Below are positions 5,445 through 8,951 of a stretch of 8,951 bases of DNA, piece by piece. Each line of letters starts with the position of its first letter. The stretch's first letter is position 1. Source of the stretch: RGIG3872 sp045660245 (lineage in GTDB: Bacteria > Bacillota > Clostridia > Christensenellales > UBA1242); NCBI GenBank assembly GCA_045660245.1, contig JAZRDJ010000073.1, forward strand, positions 1 through 8,951, read 5' to 3'. The notes beneath the pieces are model-generated. The model worked only from the letters and a program-made list of their open reading frames with translations, made no database searches and was not told the origin of the DNA. Made by a program: the position numbers and the translations under genes.

Positions 5445-7025
5445 TTAGTTGTTTGCAATATCATACAAAATTTCCATTTCTTTTTGAACATCAAGCCTGT
5501 TATACACATTTTCACCTTTTTCAACAGTGTCGCCAGTTTGAAGGTGACCGAAGAATTCGTAATCACTAAATCTTGTTGGAACTTTGAGTTTAAATTTGTC
5601 AAAAGTGAGTTTAACTTTTTCTGGAAGGAATGGCAACAAGAGTGTATATGCCTCAAGTTGTGCTTCTGAAAGAGTCCAAAGGAAAGTATTCAGTCTTCCT
5701 TTTTTGCTTTCATCTTTTGCAAGTGCCCATGGTGCAACTTGATCAGTATAACCATTGCAGGCTTCAATGATTGCAAGTGCTGTTTTGTAACTTTGTGTTG
5801 GTTTCATGTCGCCAAGATACTTTATACACATCTCTTTGAGTCCACGTACATTTTCTCTGAATGCAATATCTTCTGGTTCAAGAGGACAAGTGTTGTCAAT
5901 AACTCCACCATTGTATTTTTGGATCATTCCAACAGTTCGAGACACCAAGTTACCAACATTATTTGCAAGGTTTGTGTTGTATGAATTCAAGAAAATTTCT
6001 TGACTATATGGACCATCTTGACCGAATGGAATGTTTCCGATAATGAAGTTTCTGACAGAATCACTGCCATATCTTTCAATGAGTACTCTTGGATCAAACA
6101 CCTCTTTTTTGCCAGCATCTTTGCTCTTTGAGAGTTTTCCGCCGCCAATCAGCATCCAACCATGTCCAAAAATTTGCTTTGGAAGAGGAAGTTCAAGTGC
6201 CATCAAAAGCGCTGGCCAAATAATTGCATGAAAACGAACAATTTCTTTGCCCACAACATGAACATTTGCTGGCCAGAATTTTTTGAAATTGCTGTCATCT
6301 TCCCCCAAGTATCCGAGTGCCGTCAAGTAGTTCGTGAGCGCATCAATCCAAACATAAATTGTATGTTCTGGATCAAAAGACACCGGAATTCCCCACTTTA
6401 CAGATTTTCTTGTTACGCAAAGGTCTGTGAGTCCCCCTTTGAGAAAGTTATTAACCATTTCAGCAACTCTTGATTGTGGCTCCAAAAATTCTGGGTGTGA
6501 TTTGTAGAGATCCAAAATCTTGTCTGTATACTTGCTCAAACGGAAATTATAACACTCTTCATCTGCGTCATAGACATCTCTGCCACAGTCTGGACATTTG
6601 CCATCTACTAGTTGCTCTTCAGTCCAGAAAGACTCACATGGAGTGCAATATTTGCCGTGGTAGTGAGCCTTGTAGATTTCACCCTTTTCATAAAGCACAT
6701 TGAAAATTTTGCTCACAGCCTTTTCATGATAGTCATCTGTTGTTCTGATGAATTTGTCATACTCAATATTGAGATTTTTCCAAAGATCTTTTGTGTCCGC
6801 TATGATTTCATCAAGGAATTCCATTTCAGACTTTCCGGCTTCCTTTGCTCTTTTTTCGATCTTTTGACCATGTTCATCTGTTCCAGTCAAGAAATAAACA
6901 TCATCACCCATCATCTTGTGGAACCTCGCAATAGCATCACAAACTACAGTTGTATAACAGTTTCCAAGAGTAAGTTTGTTGCTTGGGTAATAAATAGGTG
7001 TCGTGATATAAAACTTATCTGACAT
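5445..7025 (-). CDS. metG: Methionyl-tRNA synthetase
   Basis: A 526-residue cytosolic class I synthetase that charges initiator and elongator tRNA-Met. The Rossmann domain opens with FYITTPIYYPSNK (5-17). A single four-cysteine zinc knuckle (C127, C130, C144, C147) sits in the connective-peptide region, WIDALTNY is at 226-233, the KMSKS signature appears as KLSKS (297-301), and a helical anticodon domain follows to about 470. The HIGH signature reads TLGN (19-22), so both histidines are replaced, while the flanking YYP and CYTTVVCDAIARF are normal. The protein ends after the anticodon domain and lacks the C-terminal tRNA-binding/dimer domain of the roughly 660-residue Bacillus enzyme. ATG 7025 is chosen because CCTCCTT/AAGGAGG (7035-7041) lies nine bases upstream; an ATG 22 codons further up lies in the promoter. 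The leader of about 30 bases leaves no room for a T-box. Confidence 0.96.
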   Translation of the reverse strand: MSDKFYITTPIYYPSNKLTLGNCYTTVVCDAIARFHKMMGDDVYFLTGTDEHGQKIEKRAKEAGKSEMEFLDEIIADTKDLWKNLNIEYDKFIRTTDDYHEKAVSKIFNVLYEKGEIYKAHYHGKYCTPCESFWTEEQLVDGKCPDCGRDVYDADEECYNFRLSKYTDKILDLYKSHPEFLEPQSRVAEMVNNFLKGGLTDLCVTRKSVKWGIPVSFDPEHTIYVWIDALTNYLTALGYLGEDDSNFKKFWPANVHVVGKEIVRFHAIIWPALLMALELPLPKQIFGHGWMLIGGGKLSKSKDAGKKEVFDPRVLIERYGSDSVRNFIIGNIPFGQDGPYSQEIFLNSYNTNLANNVGNLVSRTVGMIQKYNGGVIDNTCPLEPEDIAFRENVRGLKEMCIKYLGDMKPTQSYKTALAIIEACNGYTDQVAPWALAKDESKKGRLNTFLWTLSEAQLEAYTLLLPFLPEKVKLTFDKFKLKVPTRFSDYEFFGHLQTGDTVEKGENVYNRLDVQKEMEILYDIANN

Positions 7026-7062
7026 AATGGTTTTCCTCCTTGTTTTATTTAAATATGCTAGT

Positions 7063-7091
7063 AGTATAGTACAATTTTTCCAATTAATCAA
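7063..7091 (-). promoter_or_regulatory. Sigma-A-like promoter of metG
   Basis: On the minus strand TTGATT (7086-7091), 17 bases and TATACT (7063-7068). The predicted start near 7056 gives a leader of about 30 bases carrying AAGGAGG. It sits immediately downstream of the terminator of the preceding operon, so metG is an independent unit. Confidence 0.8.
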
Positions 7092-7102
7092 GAATAATCA
7101 TG

Positions 7103-7135
7103 AAAAAAGCACCCAGTTTTGTTCTCTGGATGCTT
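7103..7135 (-). terminator. Terminator of the ADH-CYTH operon
   Basis: On the minus strand AAGCATCCAG (7126-7135) pairs with CTGGGTGCTT (7107-7116), 10 bp with one G-U and a 9-base loop, followed by a run of T. It begins eight bases after the CYTH gene's stop codon and ends about 11 bases before the metG -35. Confidence 0.92.
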
Positions 7136-7142
7136 CAAATGT

Positions 7143-7706
7143 TTAATTATCGGTCAAAGATTTTAGTTTTTGATCAAAAGCGATTCTGAATTCTTCGTCC
7201 TTCTCGTATCTCTGATTGATGATTGTTCCATAAAGCGGTGCGGGATCACCTTCAATTCCAAAGATTGTCAAAAACTCTTTAAGTTCCGCTTCTGCATCAG
7301 TTGAATCTTGATACTCAATTTCAATATATTTACCCAAGAGTTCAATATCATCAAAGAATATTTTTAGCCCCTTATACTTTTTTACTTCTCGGCTTCGAGC
7401 GATATAAAGATAAGGTTCCAAGCCCGCAAGGTGCAAAAAGTTCAACCCCTGTCTGGCGCTCTCAAGCACAATTGCTTCTTCAAGCCAATTTCCGTCCTTT
7501 GTTCTGCTTTTTATTTCAAGTGTCGTTTTGTTTGGCTTTTCACGAACTCTGAAAACTTTGCCAGTCTTTTGGTATGACTCTCTGCCATATGCTCCACATG
7601 TAATATCTGTCATTTTCACTTTTTCTTTATACTCTTCTGTTTCCTCAAGCACGGCATTCCAAACATAGTCAGGTACTGCATATCTCACTTCTTTTTCAAT
7701 TTCCAT
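7143..7706 (-). CDS. CYTH-domain protein
   Basis: A 187-residue protein of the CYTH (CyaB-thiamine triphosphatase) superfamily, whose tunnel-fold members bind triphosphates with divalent metals (thiamine triphosphatases, inorganic triphosphatases, class IV adenylate cyclases). The N-terminal signature E-x-E-x-K appears as EKEVR (E4, E6, R8). Further tunnel-wall residues follow in order: FRVRE (52-56), TLEIKSR (62-68), SREVKKY (105-111), IFFDDIELLG (116-125) and YIEIEY (127-132). The acidic and basic rows expected for triphosphate and metal binding are present, with Arg in place of the signature Lys. Substrate is not assignable. It is translated from ATG 7706 with AGGAG (7715-7719) that overlaps the stop codon of the dehydrogenase gene, so the two are cotranscribed and probably coupled. 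The hairpin at 7103-7135 closes the operon. Confidence 0.87.
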   Translation of the reverse strand: MEIEKEVRYAVPDYVWNAVLEETEEYKEKVKMTDITCGAYGRESYQKTGKVFRVREKPNKTTLEIKSRTKDGNWLEEAIVLESARQGLNFLHLAGLEPYLYIARSREVKKYKGLKIFFDDIELLGKYIEIEYQDSTDAEAELKEFLTIFGIEGDPAPLYGTIINQRYEKDEEFRIAFDQKLKSLTDN

Positions 7707-7717
7707 ATCACAATCTC

Positions 7718-8920
7718 CTATCTTGCCATTAGTTTTTCATAAACCCTGGCGAGTTCTTTTGCGTCCATGAGTTTTGGCACTGGATAAAGTGGATTACCTT
7801 CCTTGTCCGCAATTTTTGAAAGTTCTTCAATATCCTCACTCTTGAGCGCATCCACAACACATGGAATTTCAAAATGAGCATTTAATTCTTCAATCCAAGC
7901 AATGAACTTTTCAGCATTCTCTTGTGCGGAATTTTCTTTTGCACCAATTCCAATATGGATCGCGATCTCTGACAATTTTGAATATGCCGATTTGCCATAT
8001 TCTTTCAAAATCACTGGCAAAATGATTGCATTTGCGAGCCCATGTGGTACACCATATTTCCCACCAAGCGAATGTGCAATTGCATGAGAATATCCAACAT
8101 AACTCTTTGTGAAAGCAACACCAGCAAGATAACTTGCCTTAAGCATTTTTTGCCTGCTTTCAGCATTGCTTCCGTCATCATAAACCTTTTCGAGATTTTC
8201 ATGAATAAGTTTGATTGATTCGAGCGCGGCTTTTCGAGTTTTCCTTGTTGTCGATTTTCCGATAAAAGCCTCAACCGCATGAGTGAGTGCATCCATTCCA
8301 GTTGTTGATGTTATTTTTTTGTTGAGCCCCAGCGTCAAGTGATAATCCAAAAGAGCATAGTGTGGAATTAAATTAAAATCGTTGATCGGATATTTGTGAT
8401 GAGTCTTGTCATCAGTGATCACCGCCGCAAGCGTCGTTTCACTGCCCGTTCCTGCTGTTGTTGGAATTGCAACAAGCGTTGGGAGTTTCTTCCCAATTTT
8501 GAGAAGCCCTTTCATTTTTGAAACCGGTTGCTTTGGCTTTACACTTCTCGCACCAATAATTTTTGCACAGTCCATGACAGACCCGCCACCAAGAGCGATA
8601 ATTGAATCACATCCTTCTGACAAATATATTTTCAGCCCTGCTTCAATCTGCGAAATTGTTGGATTTGGCAAAACTTCGTCAAACAAGGAAACTTCGAGTC
8701 CACCATCAGAAAGAGTCTTTTCAAGTGCCGCCGTTAGACCCAGACCTCTCAAATTTTTATCTGTAACAAACAACACTTTTTTGTTGCCTTTGCTTTTGAG
8801 AATTCTCAAAACCTCGTCGTCACTCTCCAATATTTGTGGTTCACGGTATGGTAAAAATGGCAATGCAACTTTGAAAATAAATTGATATACTCTGCAATAT
8901 GCCTTACGAAAAATATTCAT
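7718..8920 (-). CDS. Iron-containing alcohol dehydrogenase (group III)
   Basis: A 400-residue NAD(P)-dependent dehydrogenase of the iron-dependent alcohol dehydrogenase family, reducing an aldehyde or ketone or oxidising an alcohol in the cytosol. The nucleotide-binding half shows NPTISQIEAGL (86-96), GGGSVMDCAK (111-120) and TTAGTGSE (154-161). The helical half carries the metal site: D210 and H214 in GMDALTHAVEAFI, H279 in YSHAIAHSLGG and H293 in VPHGLANA, plus the nearby catalytic-type H283. All ligands are intact. The substrate (for example butanol, 1,3-propanediol, lactaldehyde or 4-hydroxybutyrate) cannot be told from sequence. An extra basic/hydrophobic N-terminus (about 25 residues, FRKAYCRVYQFIFK) precedes the core. 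ATG 8920 has GGAGG nine bases upstream. It is the first gene of a two-gene operon with the CYTH gene, 11 bases apart. Fermentative metabolism fits a clostridial host. Confidence 0.95.
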   Translation of the reverse strand: MNIFRKAYCRVYQFIFKVALPFLPYREPQILESDDEVLRILKSKGNKKVLFVTDKNLRGLGLTAALEKTLSDGGLEVSLFDEVLPNPTISQIEAGLKIYLSEGCDSIIALGGGSVMDCAKIIGARSVKPKQPVSKMKGLLKIGKKLPTLVAIPTTAGTGSETTLAAVITDDKTHHKYPINDFNLIPHYALLDYHLTLGLNKKITSTTGMDALTHAVEAFIGKSTTRKTRKAALESIKLIHENLEKVYDDGSNAESRQKMLKASYLAGVAFTKSYVGYSHAIAHSLGGKYGVPHGLANAIILPVILKEYGKSAYSKLSEIAIHIGIGAKENSAQENAEKFIAWIEELNAHFEIPCVVDALKSEDIEELSKIADKEGNPLYPVPKLMDAKELARVYEKLMAR

Positions 8921-8944
8921 TAAATAAAACCTCCATATAAGTTT

Positions 8945-8950
8945 ATTATA
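8945..8950 (-). promoter_or_regulatory. Candidate -10 element of the ADH-CYTH operon
   Basis: TATAAT on the minus strand, a perfect -10 hexamer that would start transcription near 8938, about 18 bases before the ADH ATG and just before its GGAGG. The -35 would lie beyond the window, so the promoter cannot be confirmed. Confidence 0.45.
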
Positions 8951-8951
8951 T

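Noticed and set aside
6612..7022. 136-codon open frame on the plus strand
   Set aside because: It is antisense to metG, with no ribosome binding site or recognisable domain.
7026..7091. N-terminal extension of MetRS by 22 residues from an ATG at 7091
   Set aside because: The extension overlaps the metG promoter, has no family counterpart, and the ATG at 7025 has a strong AAGGAGG at the right distance.
7026..7100. T-box or S-box type leader before metG
   Set aside because: The predicted leader is only about 30 bases, and the hairpin upstream belongs to the preceding operon.
8406..8885. 159-codon open frame on the plus strand
   Set aside because: It is a shadow of the alcohol dehydrogenase gene, whose motifs are intact on the other strand.
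1..8951. CRISPR array, insertion sequence, prophage or defence system
   Set aside because: No regularly spaced repeats, transposase, integrase or defence-type genes are present; all the genes look like normal chromosomal functions.

Overview
The window is a compact, AT-rich stretch of ordinary bacterial chromosome. A yabP-yabQ-divIC block (spore-coat/cortex genes joined to a division gene), an elongator tRNA-Met of the Bacillus subtilis type, strong AAGGAGG-like ribosome binding sites, sigma-A-like promoters and a recD2-type helicase all point to a spore-forming Firmicute, most likely an uncultured member of the Clostridia. That placement is inferred from gene content, not from a marker search.

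Layout. Bases 1-45 hold a degenerate copy of the 3' half of a tRNA-Met. The intact elongator tRNA-Met (53-129) follows, with its own promoter (160-188). Next is an APH/choline-kinase-fold phosphotransferase (209-1054), then a hairpin (1073-1100), the initiator tRNA-fMet (1107-1183) and its promoter (1226-1254). Further right are divIC (1298-1579), yabQ (1596-1955) and yabP (1952-2230), which form a tight operon read right to left, preceded by recD2 (2280-4490). Everything up to 4490 is on the minus strand. A divergent polysaccharide deacetylase-like gene (4574-5401) is the only plus-strand gene. It converges on metG (5445-7025, minus) across a shared bidirectional terminator. metG has its own promoter, set back to back with the terminator of a two-gene operon: an iron-type alcohol dehydrogenase (7718-8920) followed by a CYTH-domain protein (7143-7706).

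How the genes relate. YabP and YabQ belong to the mother-cell programme of sporulation and DivIC to the divisome. RecD2 is a DNA-repair helicase. MetRS and the two methionine tRNAs together supply initiation and elongation with methionine, although they are separate transcription units. No defence system, mobile element, CRISPR array or clearly new multi-gene system is visible. No gene-free stretch exceeds 300 bases.

The points most worth a second look are: a promoter that would make recD2 mRNA leaderless; a methionyl-tRNA synthetase whose HIGH motif reads TLGN; the tRNA-Met 3'-half copy with a small insertion; and the phosphotransferase gene wedged behind the tRNA-fMet hairpin with no promoter of its own.
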